64,000 nucleotides of DNA from Sipunculus nudus (GCA_026874595.1 CM049308.1:24766367-24830366); one strand, 5' to 3'. Shown: positions 51,308 through 61,224, counted from the stretch's first letter. Program-made: numbers and translations. The notes: generated from the letters alone by a model not told the origin.

Positions 51308-54300
51308 AGTGTTAACATTTTGCTCACGGAGGTTATGTTGTGTAGAATGAACACTAGATGGCGCTGAATTCCAGGTCATTTTTTCGAGATTTTTGAAAAC
51401 CTGTATCTGATAACTTCATATGTAGTCCTACTGGATATATATTCTGGTCTGGTCATCTGTAATTGTTTACTTTTATACCAGGATAATCCCTGTATTAAGT
51501 TCAGCGTTCATGACAGACAGCACCTTAATTGACTTGTACAACATCGCACTGTGCTGTAACAGACAACTCATCCGGGATGTTCTCGCCCCGATCTGTATTG
51601 AGAGACTCGGGGACCTTCCAGCTCACATGGGGATGGTTCAGTGGTTTGACTGCAGGTAAGGCGTACACTGTGAGAAGAAGTGCACTTTACAAATATTTAT
51701 CAAATACGTCCATTGTTCAACAGAAATATATGAAATAAACCGTAAAACGCAGGGGAGGGGTTAGGATTGCGATCCTGATGTAACTAAAAAATCTGATTTC
51801 GAGAGGGTGTTTTACTTGCATGAGCTGGCATAGATAATTGAAAACGATTCATATTAGAAATGATTAGGAACAAAAAGGTCCTTATTTTATGGCCCTACTA
51901 TATCCGCATTCCAAGTTAAATGTCTGGTGGCCGTAATGGATTTTAACTGTTCTCAGTCGATCACCCATATAAGGAACAATTAAAATATCCAGGTCATTGC
52001 TCAACAGAGCACGACAGACAGACAAGTGATCAGTATAGGCGGCAGGGTTGCCAGTTGGCCGATTTCACGGCCAGATTTCTCGAATTTGGCCGTTTAAAAC
52101 TCCCACTGGCCGTCTAAAAATCGTTTGGCCGTGTAAGAAAAAATGGCCGAATTTTGACCGAATCACATGGTTTCCAGGAATTTCCATATGATTATGTATA
52201 TTTCTCATTCAAATTGCATGTCCAAATACTTAAGTTATGATCGACAACCGACCAAATGTCCATTCTGAAGAACGGCTGCACTTGTCATGTCACTCGCACG
52301 TGTATGCCGTGTAAGCATTGTGTGACGTAGGCGGTGATATTTGGGACTGATCAATTTCACAAGATATATGCTAATCAGATATGGCTCGGCCACTGGCTTA
52401 GAGAAGTCATATGAAGTGTTACACGTTACACGTGACAGGGACCACGTAAAAGTTTCAACTTGAACTGCCTAGCTCTGAATGACTTGCGTAGCGCCACCGT
52501 GTGTGTATATATGGTCTTTGCGAATTTGAGTTTGGCCGAATCTGGCCGTACGGAAATGGTACTCTGGCCGAAAGCCATTTCCGGAATCTGGCAACCCTGA
52601 TAGGCGGAGCATTGAAAAAAACAGCATTGAATAAATACGCCTAAAAGGCCTTAGCGTCGTGTATATATGTTTGTATATAATTACCTAATATACAGACTGT
52701 CATGTGAACATTTTCACCGTCATTTGGAAAACGGTTTTACATCAACGAATGTGTTCGCTAAAATGTATGGAGTAGCTGATTCAAGTTTCTTTGTCAATGG
52801 AGAGAGAGGTTTAATCAGAATTACATTGTAAATCTTTTCCCTCTTGTCGTCAAAGGAGCGGGGAACAACAAGCAGTAGGCGCCGCCTGTCGGGAGGTAAT
52901 GGAACAGATTGAGGCCAGTACTGCCAAAGACCATGAACAATTTGATGTTTTTATTTCCTACGCGCACAAGAAGGGAACAGAGGCGAAGAAATACCTTGAG
53001 GCCTTACAAGCAAAAAATCCGGAAGCCAAGATATTTTTCGATTACAACGCTCTAAAAACAGGTACCGCACAGTAATATGAACTACATATGTACGTCATTT
53101 TCGTATATTAATGCCATATATAAATGTTCTTAAGCTTGAATATTTTTTGTTACGTCATTTTGGTCAGTTGTCTTGATATATACTCGTATTCGTGTCGCTC
53201 AACAGTATTAATGGCACCAGTATATTACCTGTCCAGGCTGTCCTTGTATTCCTATGTCCACTTGACCATGCCGGGTGTGCGGGACAGGGTTTTCAAAGGG
53301 CCGAGTTCACATTTCGTAGTTCACTGGCGTAATAGAACCTTCACAAAATAATGTCGAATCTGTCACAATTTGTGAAAAATATGGGATTATACCCCGCTTA
53401 AAACACACTTTGTATCGTTCCCAACGCTTCCAGATCAAAGCCTGTCTTTCAGACTCGTTCAGAGAGGTGTTACGTGACAAAGGTTACATGCTTATACCTA
53501 TGCTTTACACTAGAAGATCCTGGACTGCAGCTAGCTCTGCCCATATGATTTTTCACAACTTAGTGATTGATTTTATCCCACGTACTGACGTTTTATTCCT
53601 TTATAATTGGGGTATTACATATTTATGCTTATAAAACATGTTTAAATCACCTTCAGGGATGGCCTGGCAGTCCACTTTGTACGAAGCTGTTGGAAACAGT
53701 CGCTGCGTTCTGATTCTTCTGTCTCAGGAATATTTCGACTCGTCAGTGTGTCAGGAAGAATTCAGTATAGCCATGGCAAAGAGTAAAACACAGGTGTATG
53801 AAATTCACGGGTGATTTTTTTTTAATTGAGTAAAATGATGTTAAAAGCCACGCATTGCTAGACTTAATGAGAACATAAGAAATTATCTCGATTATCTACA
53901 GTTATGTAACCGGAAGTGCTTTTTTCACGCAGCACATAGAGAAAGATGAAGAAATTTTTACATGCAGTAATTGGACGCAATGAGTACGTATATTAGCCAG
54001 GTAAACCTTGGTATAGCCTACTTATCAAGCCTGATCAATTTTTTTACCTGTGTTAATATTAACATGAGTGATAACGTTTTTTACTGTGTATACATTATAA
54101 TTTTCCCATGTTCTCGTTACCAGGGCAACATAAACATTTTCCTCGTCTGCCTTGAGGAAGTTGAACACAAACCGTTCTTCAGGGAGCACAGACCTGTACT
54201 TGCTTATGAACAAGGAGAGGAGGGCGTTTCCATTGTGACGGAAAAAGTAACGTCATGGTTGGCCACGAATATGAAAAACAAAAGGATCAACAGGGTAGGT

Positions 54301-55993
54301 ATACTGAAGAGTTAATAAACATGTATAATATTGTTTTGACTGACGAATACTGTGACTACTACATACAAACTTGACCCGGGGGTGGGATGGGGGGGGAGGA
54401 TGTTATAATAAGCACTATTGAACCCCTCCCCCTACCATTGATATAGCATACTTTATCATTATTGAAATCGGGTTTCATTGTTTTGGAGCCTGTTTATCCA
54501 AAATATTCCGTTATCCGCTGAAAAGGCATAAAATATAACTTTTCAAATATTTCCTAGGAATCCTAGCGTTCCGCTCCACTTGTTAGCATTCATTTTAAAT
54601 AAGAAAGAATAAGACGCCATTTCACCGTTCTACATGCGAAAAACCAGGAGAACATGCGCAGATCGATGTAAATGCACAGGTTTTCAATTCACATTACGCC
54701 TTTAGACCATTAACTAAAATATAAAATTCTTTGATCAGGTTAAGGTTGGTGAGAATAACACCAAACGTCGTTATAGGCGCCCCTTGCATGTATGAACAGC
54801 GATGGTAACACCGCACCAGGCTAAGAATAATAATATATTCAGGCTTATAAGCATCCTATCGGCAATAGATATTTAAGATAACAGGTATTCTATTAAGCAT
54901 GTTTCTTTATTTCAGGGAACACGGGCTTTAGACAAGCAGATCGCGTGGAGTAGGGAACAATTTTTAAAGGAAAATTACACTTACGACCATGGTTGGATAG
55001 GAACTAAAGAAAAACAGAGCAACGGCCACAAGACGAAATCAAAATCGTCATATTCTATCACTGTGAGCTACACAAGCAGAGATCTCAAATTTGTGAAGAT
55101 GCTAGAAAAAATACTCTACAAGGTGGCGCCACATGTTAAATTGCACACGGATAAAACGGACACTTCCGGTGAGAAAGGCGTCCATGATGCCTCGGCAATC
55201 CTTTTACTGCTTTCGCCGTCGTATTTTCAATCTCGCTCACAAGTGGAGGAGCTACATTTAATTCTCAGCAGGCGGCGCCAGTTGGGCGACAGTCTTACGT
55301 TGTATACCATATTGGTATCTGGGCTTCCGGCCACGCCTCTATATAGTCACTTGATATTTGTCGACACGTGCCTCAATGACGCCCTCTGGACGAGAATAAT
55401 CGATGACATCTCGGGTCATCCTTTCTCGCCGGAAATCGAGGAGGTCAGAGGCAAAATCGAAGAAGATTACAGCAAGTTCCAAGATGAAGAGGTTTTGGGG
55501 TTGCTCAAGTGTGCTTGTGACGTCACACTCTTGTCAGAATCAAGGTAGTATAATATTTGGAACATCTCAACGTCCCTTGCATCCACACTAAAAAGTAAAC
55601 AAACTTAGGCATTTATTGCATGTAATTAATATATTACAATATTTAATAAGGACAGTGAATTTTATAATCGTTGTATCCGGTCTGCAGTGCACAACTTTTG
55701 TGTTAATCTAATTAGTCCGATTGGTTTCTTAAATATAACTCCTTTGCACTGCAGCTACAAGCATCTTATGAACACACATACGCCTATATCATTTTAATAT
55801 GCGAACGTTCTATGTTTGTTTCAGGAAAATACCAAAGCAGTGGACGGGGCAGGGCGTCTTCCTCAATCCAGCGCTTCTTCCCAAGATGCTTAAGTTTGTG
55901 CCTTTAAAAGCGCCTCAGAAAAAGACGCTCATTAAAAAGTTCTCCGTGCACGGCGCAGGGCAGAAAAACAGTTCACTTTGTTCTATACTTTGA
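43751..55993 (+). CDS. macro-like + triple TIR-domain protein with C-terminal CaaX box, 11 exons
   Basis: Exons 43751-43886, 47690-47843, 48472-48604, 49825-50022, 51010-51194, 51482-51655, 52856-53061, 53657-53793, 54124-54294, 54916-55544 and 55825-55993 sum to 2292 bases: 763 residues plus stop, all joins in frame. Residues ~1-207 resemble a macro (ADP-ribose-binding) fold: VGDIT at 24-28, PLLSTGG at 134-140, then a helix and LKIVVYCP. TIR1 (~208-327) is degenerate. TIR2 (~354-490) is canonical: FDVFISYAH, IFFDYNALKTG, CVLILLSQEYFDSS and VCQEEF with Glu430 in the position of the NADase glutamate. TIR3 (~544-700): ITVSYTSRD, AILLLLSPSYF, Glu610 retained. The protein ends KNSSLCSIL, a CaaX box that predicts prenylation. 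Likely a cytosolic, membrane-attached, NAD-linked signalling or immune protein; function inferred, not shown. Confidence 0.88.
44700..46160 (-). mobile_element. decayed non-LTR retrotransposon (LINE) fragment
   Basis: Read on the minus strand, the segment around 46010-45940 gives RADAKSDHHLVV, the C-terminal motif of an APE-type LINE endonuclease. Around 44980-44890 it gives a reverse-transcriptase block (VEFEDVIGSLDHGVI, a stop, KLID, then GIPPKIVAI in another frame). The order endonuclease then RT is that of LINE ORF2. Stops and frameshifts make it inactive. Clade (CR1/Jockey/RTE-like) not determined; the ends are uncertain. Confidence 0.75.
47571..47626. repeat. (TA)n microsatellite
   Basis: About 55 bases of alternating TA near the 3' end of TIR-gene intron 1. 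Confidence 0.95.
47690..47843 (+). CDS. TIR-gene exon 2
   Basis: Acceptor TGTTACTGCAG; donor TACAG|GTAACA. Codes residues 46-96, YPKFLPYVTGALYKRLGIDV onward, the middle of the macro-like domain, where classical macro domains carry the Gly-rich ligand loop. Confidence 0.85.
48472..48604 (+). CDS. TIR-gene exon 3
   Basis: Acceptor TTTTCCTGACAG; donor GGAGTG|GTAAGT. Codes residues 97-141, FLLCMDICRTDPFKAVQ to VITPLLSTGGV. The STGG at 137-140 corresponds to the second conserved (STG) loop of macro domains. Confidence 0.85.
48605..49824 (+). other. TIR-gene intron 3
   Basis: About 1.2 kb of AT-rich sequence. Nothing recognised; no exon or named repeat seen. Confidence 0.5.
49825..50022 (+). CDS. 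TIR-gene exon 4
   Basis: Acceptor TATTATACAG; donor CCAGAG|GTGAGA; phase 0 at both ends. Codes residues 142-207, GRDPVQMLQTIVSLTFDWMQ, then GLPLQVLKIVVYCP, the last helix and strand expected of the macro-like fold. Confidence 0.87.
50460..50945. mobile_element. MITE family B, copy 2 (left end missing)
   Basis: Aligns with 28499-28960 in the same orientation and ends with the same terminus (ACATCCGAGG...ACCGAGGTATCCGAATG). The left inverted repeat is absent, so this copy is truncated. It lies in TIR-gene intron 4. Confidence 0.75.
51010..51194 (+). CDS. TIR-gene exon 5: first half of TIR1
   Basis: Acceptor TAATCTAACAG; donor GCAAA|GTAAGC. Codes residues 208-268: DVFLIIAKED (strand A), CHVVTPDD (strand B), VWQHNVYVAMQQSA (helix). 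Layout is TIR, but the BB loop lacks the usual DxxxLxxG. Confidence 0.83.
51239..51303. repeat. (TA)n microsatellite
   Basis: About 64 bases of alternating TA, beginning 44 bases after the exon 5 donor. Confidence 0.96.
51482..51655 (+). CDS. TIR-gene exon 6: second half of TIR1
   Basis: Acceptor TTTTATACCAG; donor TGCAG|GTAAGG. Codes residues 269-326: IIPVLSSAFMTDSTLIDLYN, then ...MVQWFDC. Leu287 is where TIR2 and TIR3 have the catalytic-type glutamate. Confidence 0.84.
52043..52599. mobile_element. hAT-type MITE with perfect 8-bp target duplication
   Basis: Starts CAGGGTTGCCAG and ends CTGGCAACCCTG: 12-bp terminal inverted repeats with the hAT-like CAGGG start. ATAGGCGG flanks it exactly at 52035-52042 and 52600-52607. 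The 557-bp body is rich in TTGGCCG motifs and non-coding. It lies in TIR-gene intron 6. Confidence 0.93.
52856..53061 (+). CDS. TIR-gene exon 7: linker and first half of TIR2
   Basis: Acceptor TTGTCGTCAAAG; donor AAAACAG|GTACCG. Codes residues 327-395: a helical linker, then EQFDVFISYAHKKGTEAK and IFFDYNALKT (BB loop). Confidence 0.86.
53657..53793 (+). CDS. TIR-gene exon 8: core of TIR2
   Basis: Acceptor AATCACCTTCAG; donor ACACAG|GTGTAT. Codes residues 396-441: GMAWQSTLYEAVGNSRC, VLILLSQEYFDSS, VCQEEFSIAMAKSK. Glu430 aligns with the NADase glutamate of SARM1-type TIR domains (E followed four residues later by A). Confidence 0.88.
54124..54294 (+). CDS. TIR-gene exon 9: end of TIR2
   Basis: Acceptor TTCTCGTTACCAG; donor AACAGG|GTAGGT; phase 0. 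Codes residues 442-498: NINIFLVCLEEVEHKPFF (strand D) through VTSWLATNMKN. Confidence 0.85.
54295..54915 (+). other. TIR-gene intron 9
   Basis: Contains a G run near 54380-54397. No exon or named element recognised. Confidence 0.5.
54916..55544 (+). CDS. TIR-gene exon 10: linker and TIR3
   Basis: Acceptor TCTTTATTTCAG; donor TCAAG|GTAGTA. Codes residues 499-707: a Lys/Ser-rich linker, then SITVSYTSRDLKFVKML, AILLLLSPSYFQSR and VEELHLIL with Glu610. The BB-loop region (HTDKTDTSGEKG) is non-standard. The exon is much longer than its neighbours, so TIR3 is intron-less. Confidence 0.87.
55825..55993 (+). CDS. TIR-gene exon 11: basic tail and CaaX box
   Basis: Acceptor GTTTGTTTCAG. Codes residues 708-763: KIPKQWTGQGVFLNPALLP, a basic stretch (KAPQKKTLIKKF) and the terminal CSIL, then TGA at 55991-55993. 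Cys-Ser-Ile-Leu fits a CaaX box, and Leu at the end favours geranylgeranylation. A second, inverted copy is at 63699-63861. Confidence 0.85.
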
Positions 55994-56370
55994 ACGGCTG
56001 ATAACAAACTGGAGAGTTTCAAGAAGATTAAAAGCCAGAAACGCCGAAGTCTCAAGGGTCTCCGGTGCATTTGAGATATTCAAAATTAAGCATTACTTAA
56101 TATAATACCATTGCTGAAGAAAGCTAAGATCGCTTTCACAACATAATGGTTTTAAACTAGTGCCACATTGTTGGCATGCCGGTAGCTTGGGTGCTCAGGC
56201 ATTTGTCACAGAGTGGACATGGGTGCTGTTGCTCTGCTGGCTCGTCCAACTTCTCGTCGTGCCCTCCGTGCTGGTGACTGGAGCAACGCTGGGTCGTATA
56301 TCTAAGGTGCTTTTGCCCTTTGCAAAATTTATCCTTAAAACGGTCCAAAATAAAATAAACAGCCCATGAC
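55994..56370 (+). other. TIR-gene 3' UTR with a conserved hydrophobic open frame
   Basis: AATAAA at 56349-56354 is a good polyadenylation signal. Between 56160 and 56366 an open frame codes a hydrophobic segment (TWVLLLCWLVQLLVVPSV) that is also present, in frame, in the inverted duplicate at 63571-63341. It could be ordinary 3' UTR or an alternative last exon. Confidence 0.6.
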
Positions 56371-56980
56371 TCTCTACTGTCATGTTCTTTAGACAGCTGG
56401 CTTGACCTGGTTTTGGGGGTGTCATCAGTACAGCTAAGGCCTATTTAGTTATTTTAGTTAATATTTTTCCCACATTATCTTTTAGCGAACTATTCTTCCA
56501 GCTACGAGGTTACAGAAGGCATAATGTTATCTCCTTGGTTCAGTTATACTTCTCTTGAAAATATGCCATCTTAGTTATCCCATTAAAGGTATATAAAACA
56601 TAAGTACAAGTACAGAAGTTAAATTCAAACATTCAAGGGAATGTTTGGAAAAGTTTTCCCAACAAGAATCAGTGTTCGATAAATAAAGGGGGCACAGGGA
56701 GACTCAGCTCATGGCTCTATGAATTTATGTTACCGGAAAAATGACTTCATCATTTCGGGACTATTCAGCATAGGTCAGAGATCATAATGATCGCAATAGA
56801 TATATCATGGCTACAGGAGCGGGCCGTTGACATGACCGAACAAACATCAGTGTGCACACACTAAAAATTATATGTACTGTAAGGCATGAGCGCCAACAAT
56901 AATTGCGACTGCGACTTCTCATAAAAAAGGAGGTCGCAGCGACGGACTACGACTTGTTGGCATAAAATCAGATACAGTCT

Positions 56981-57048
56981 CATAAGGATAAAGGCTACAT
57001 AAGGATAAAGGCTACATAAGGATAAAGGCTACATAAGGATAAAGGCTA
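56981..57048. repeat. tandem repeat, 17-bp unit, four copies
   Basis: CATAAGGATAAAGGCTA repeated four times with no divergence. Confidence 0.97.
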
Positions 57049-57104
57049 TCGCACGAACATTGCACGACTACAAGAGGCAACAGTTCCGTGCGACGTGCTT
57101 CTTA

Positions 57105-57513
57105 AGCCTAACGTACACGTTACGAAATTTGGATACGATACGATATTGTAATTTCCTATCGCTACGTCGTATCGTAAATACCCAAGATCCGTGTCGTATT
57201 TCCACATACATTATACGAATTTCGTGCAAAAGGGGACAGGATAATTACATCAAAAACTGATCATCAACATGGCTTTCAATGAAACAGTTGGTTCTGTATA
57301 TCGCAGATAATTATCATATGCGCTTTGTAACCTAATTATCAGGTGGAGAAACAAGCACGAAAAAAATATGATACGATACGAAGCCAAGATCGTAGGACGT
57401 CGTATCGGATCTCAACATACACGTTGCGATAAGGAACCAAGAAGCCAGGATTTCGTGTCGTATCCTGCTTCCTATCCCATCGTATCCAAATTTCGTAACG
57501 TGTATGCTGGGCT
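57105..57513. mobile_element. Harbinger-like MITE with TTA target duplication
   Basis: The left end AGCCTAACGTACACGTTACG and the reverse complement of the right end (AGCCCAGCATACACGTTACG) match for about 35 bases through GAAATTTGGATACGAT. TTA flanks it at 57102-57104 and 57514-57516. The body is full of CGTATCG/CGATACG motifs. No coding sequence. Confidence 0.85.
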
Positions 57514-58531
57514 TTAGACCACGGATTTTCTTTCTATGATACAATTTACTTTAAAATTTGCACGTCTCACTTGCGAACTCCTTACGGGGGAGCAAGTTAA
57601 ATAACAACTGCGGCCTTGCTGTCGCTGAAAATTCGTACAGTTTGTTGGGAACGTCCAATATCCCCCGCGCGTGCTCCGTATACGCTTTCATCAATGTTAT
57701 GAAGAGTTCCCTGATTAGTTACTATATTTGTATAATCTATGTAAGATAAATAAAGTTAAAAATTAACAACAGAATATAACGAGTGTGACACAGGAGGTTA
57801 TATCGAAACCCTAAATTAGCATTGCTTTAATCATGTACTAGTTGGTTTCCGTGTCTATTTTTATGTATAAATAATGCTGTCAGGAACTATTGCTTCATTG
57901 TATATCACGCTTCAACGAAAGCTGATATGAGCATACGTGTATATTTGATCTCTCTGCATGAAATTTGTGCATTCATTAATATGTATTAACGAGCTGATAT
58001 ATTTGGTGACTATGATTGGGGTCAGGTTGCCCAATATTTCGGGGACTGTGATATTTTTTTACCTATACAGCCTTTCTTTATTCTGTCTTGCATGTAATGT
58101 ATATTTTCAAAAGGTTGGAGAGGTTTATATATTTTTAGATCATATTTATCCGTTTTACATCATTCGCATATGTGTACTATGATATTTTCTAACCAATACA
58201 TAGTCCTTTTTTAAGTCTGTCTTAAATATTATGTATATTACAGCCTTAGTTCTGTCATAACTATATTTATTATTTTATATATTTTGAGCTTATGTTTGTA
58301 TATTCCATATCAGTTGCATATATATATGATTTTTTCATAATTATATATAGATTAAAACATACTGTATATAATAGTCGTTTTATATTTATTAAACAATTCA
58401 GCAAGTTAAACAATAGGCCTAATTGCGTTTTTTTGCACTAATATATACATTTGATATGTGCATTTCTAAATACAAATTGAAGTGTATATGGCGAAAATTG
58501 ATGACTTTTTCGAATTTAAATGAGGGGGGGG

Positions 58532-59062
58532 GGGGGGTCGTCTGTGATGTAGTTACTAGCTGGGTCCATACATCCGAGTCCGAGTGAGAGTCCGTATGCA
58601 AGTCAAGGTCACTTAACTCCAAGTCCAAGCCGTTGAGGTCCGAGTCCAAGCCCACCTTCTTCGAGACCGAGTCATTTGTAACAGGAGTCCAAATCCGAGT
58701 CCCAGTCCAATTCAAATATTCTGTAAAACCAGTTTTAAATGGAAAATCCAGATTATCATGTACATATTTTAGTTAGTTCACACATACTTTTAGTATAATT
58801 GATAATTACATATATATAGCTGCCGGTGCTGACCAAAGCTACCACATAAAATGTTTATATTTTGTATTATTTTGCATAGTATAGTTGTACATGTATATAA
58901 TTCTTTATAATAGATGACAGTTTTTTCTATTGGACTCGAGATGGACTCGGATGATTATCGAGTTCTTACCTCCGAGTCCGAGTACAAGTACGAGTCCAAG
59001 AACCTCTAGGTTCAAGTCCGGACTCGAGTCCGACATTAATATGGGATTTTATATATATACAT
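58532..59062 (+). repeat. GAGTCC-rich dispersed unit inserted in the left arm
   Basis: Two degenerate arrays of TCCGAG/TCCAAG (58570-58710 and 58935-59030) surround AT-rich sequence. The left edge TGTGATGTAGTTACTAG resembles edges of the 24 kb and 61 kb units. The inverted arm at 62 kb lacks the whole segment, running directly from the G-run side to TTGGCGGAAAT. Confidence 0.7.
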
Positions 59063-60281
59063 ACACTTTGGCGGAAATGTTTATGAATGTGAATGAAATT
59101 TACACGGGCATATATCCCCGACTAAGATTATATATGTAAGAACACGTCTGGTGTGTGAAATTAACTCATCAGGTTTATTTATACCTTTATGAAAGCCAAC
59201 TTGATAATTATTATACACTAGCTGATAAAATCAGTAACCTGGCTTTTAGTCGGGCTTCAGGAAATGTATAACATGAGAGGAGGAATTTTTGGCTTAAGGG
59301 GGTAACCTTCAATTTCCTTGCATATTCAACGAACCACCTTATACAATACTTATAAAAGGAATTCGGTTCACCTTTGTTCGCAATGTTCTCTTAAACCGCG
59401 TTGCCTACGACACTGTGTCATACCTCATTTTAAAGGTTATTGTTTCCGCAGTGTCCTCGCCGATATGAGAATAAATAAATTTTAATGTCCACATCATTTT
59501 GAGTGGTTTTGCGTGTTTTACGACTTGAGTGGAGACTACCACCGAAAACAGCCGAACTGCCATCGGCAAAGACCGGATTTTCTTTGTGGTCACTTTCAAT
59601 GCATGATAAAAGACTATTATCGTGTGATTAACCTTGCTTTTAATGACGGAATTAAGCAAGTTTGGCCGGAAATTAGAAAAAGGCTCGGACCCACGTGCGA
59701 GGTAAGTCAATGTGAAACACACATCACTCTCGCTTTATGAAAAGAAGGGATTCATCTCAGGAGGATAAATGACAAAACCTAATACAAGGTCCCCTTTTCC
59801 GGAAAAGGGGGATGTTGGAGTTGGTTAGGGGTATTCCATTCCTCAACATTGATCTGATACGATTTAGAAAAAATTGGAGCTGAAAAGGGAGATGGACTTT
59901 TACTTGCCACGAGCACAGCGCCACAAAATAAATGTAAAAATATAAATTTGTACATATCTTATTGAGAAAGTAACCAACTGAAATTCAATATTTACTTTTG
60001 ATTAAAAAAAAAAAGACCAAATATTCCCCCTCTAAGTTAACACATCACCCAATCCCCTGTAAAAAGTACGGTATACCGGGTTTATCAGCCAGTGAGATAT
60101 GATCTTTTGTCAACTTTGGCGCGCGTACCGTGTTTTAAAAAAAGCCCACACATCCATCACAGAGACATTTTAAGAACTTTTACAATCAGAAATCACCTAC
60201 TGTTCCTATCTATGTATGGTGAGTAAGCATTAAATCATATAAATTCTAAAGAAAAGGTAGGTAGATAGCTGGCTTTAATGG

Positions 60282-60288
<7 letters not shown>

Positions 60289-60329
<41 letters not shown>

Positions 60330-60864
60330 CATTATTATCATTATTGTAACTGTTAAATTTATTTAAAATTATTATTATTATTAATCCCCGCTTCCGCGGA
60401 ACGGGGGACATTGATTTTGATTTGTCTGTCTGTCCCTCTGTCTGTCTGTCTGTCTGGCCGTCCGTCAGGTTCGTTTCGGTGCGATAACTTTCCTACATAT
60501 TATCCGATTTCATTTAGATTTTGGTTAGTGATTCCTCTCAGGCATACCTTGGTTTGGATTGGTTTTGGAGTGTCTAGCTGATAAACAAAAACAAAATTAT
60601 CAAATTTTGGTCCAATTTCTTAATGTGTTTTATTTCTTATGTTAGCCTGCAGATGTCTCCTCATATCATAGTAGATTTTGGTCCTATTTCTTAATGTGTT
60701 TTAGTTTTTATGTTCGTCTGCAGATGTCTCCACATGTCATAGTGGATCTGTTTAAGTCTTCATGTGCCATCAAGATTTTCTCCACATGTCATAATTTTGG
60801 TTGCTTATCAAGCATTAAAAAATACAAGATCCCATAGTGGGGGACATTAATTCCACGAATTTGC

Positions 60865-60918
<54 letters not shown>
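60289..60918. repeat. segment flanked by (ATT)n microsatellites
   Basis: ATT trinucleotides at 60289-60346 and 60865-60918 bracket about 500 bases that start CCCCGCTTCCGCGGAACGGG, then GGGGACATT and a TCTG tetranucleotide run, and end AGTGGGGGACATTAATT. The matching GGGGACATT near both ends suggests a repeat unit; superfamily unknown. Confidence 0.6.
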
Positions 60919-61224
60919 CTTTGTATATATTATCTGTACTTCGAAAACAGAGTAAATGTTCACAAAAATGTCTTGTTTAAAATTTTACGCAGAGCATTCA
61001 ATCTTTATTTCCTGTTTATAAAAGTCTTACAATGCCTCTGTAATTGATGTATGTGCTTGTTTAAACACGGGACACGCGCGCTTTGCAAAACTCGATTCGT
61101 CTGACATGATGGAAGATATCCAGGGATGTTTGGATTTGGGGGGGGGGGGGCGGTGTGGCCTTATTTTATAAACACGTGGATTTAAACAAAACAAACAGCC
61201 TGTGTGCCAGTAATATAGTCAAAT

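Larger units (their letters stand above)
55770..59215 (+). repeat. left arm of a large inverted duplication
   Basis: The reverse complement of 62015-63900 aligns here in ordered blocks: end of intron 10, exon 11 and 3' UTR (to ~56370); then CAGGTTGCCCAATATTTCGG near 58022; AAGTGTATATGGCG near 58481; and TTGGCGGAAAT to GAAAGCC..CTTGATAATTA (59068-59212). This arm is longer because it carries extra sequence, including a Harbinger-like MITE and a GAGTCC unit absent from the right arm. Confidence 0.88.
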
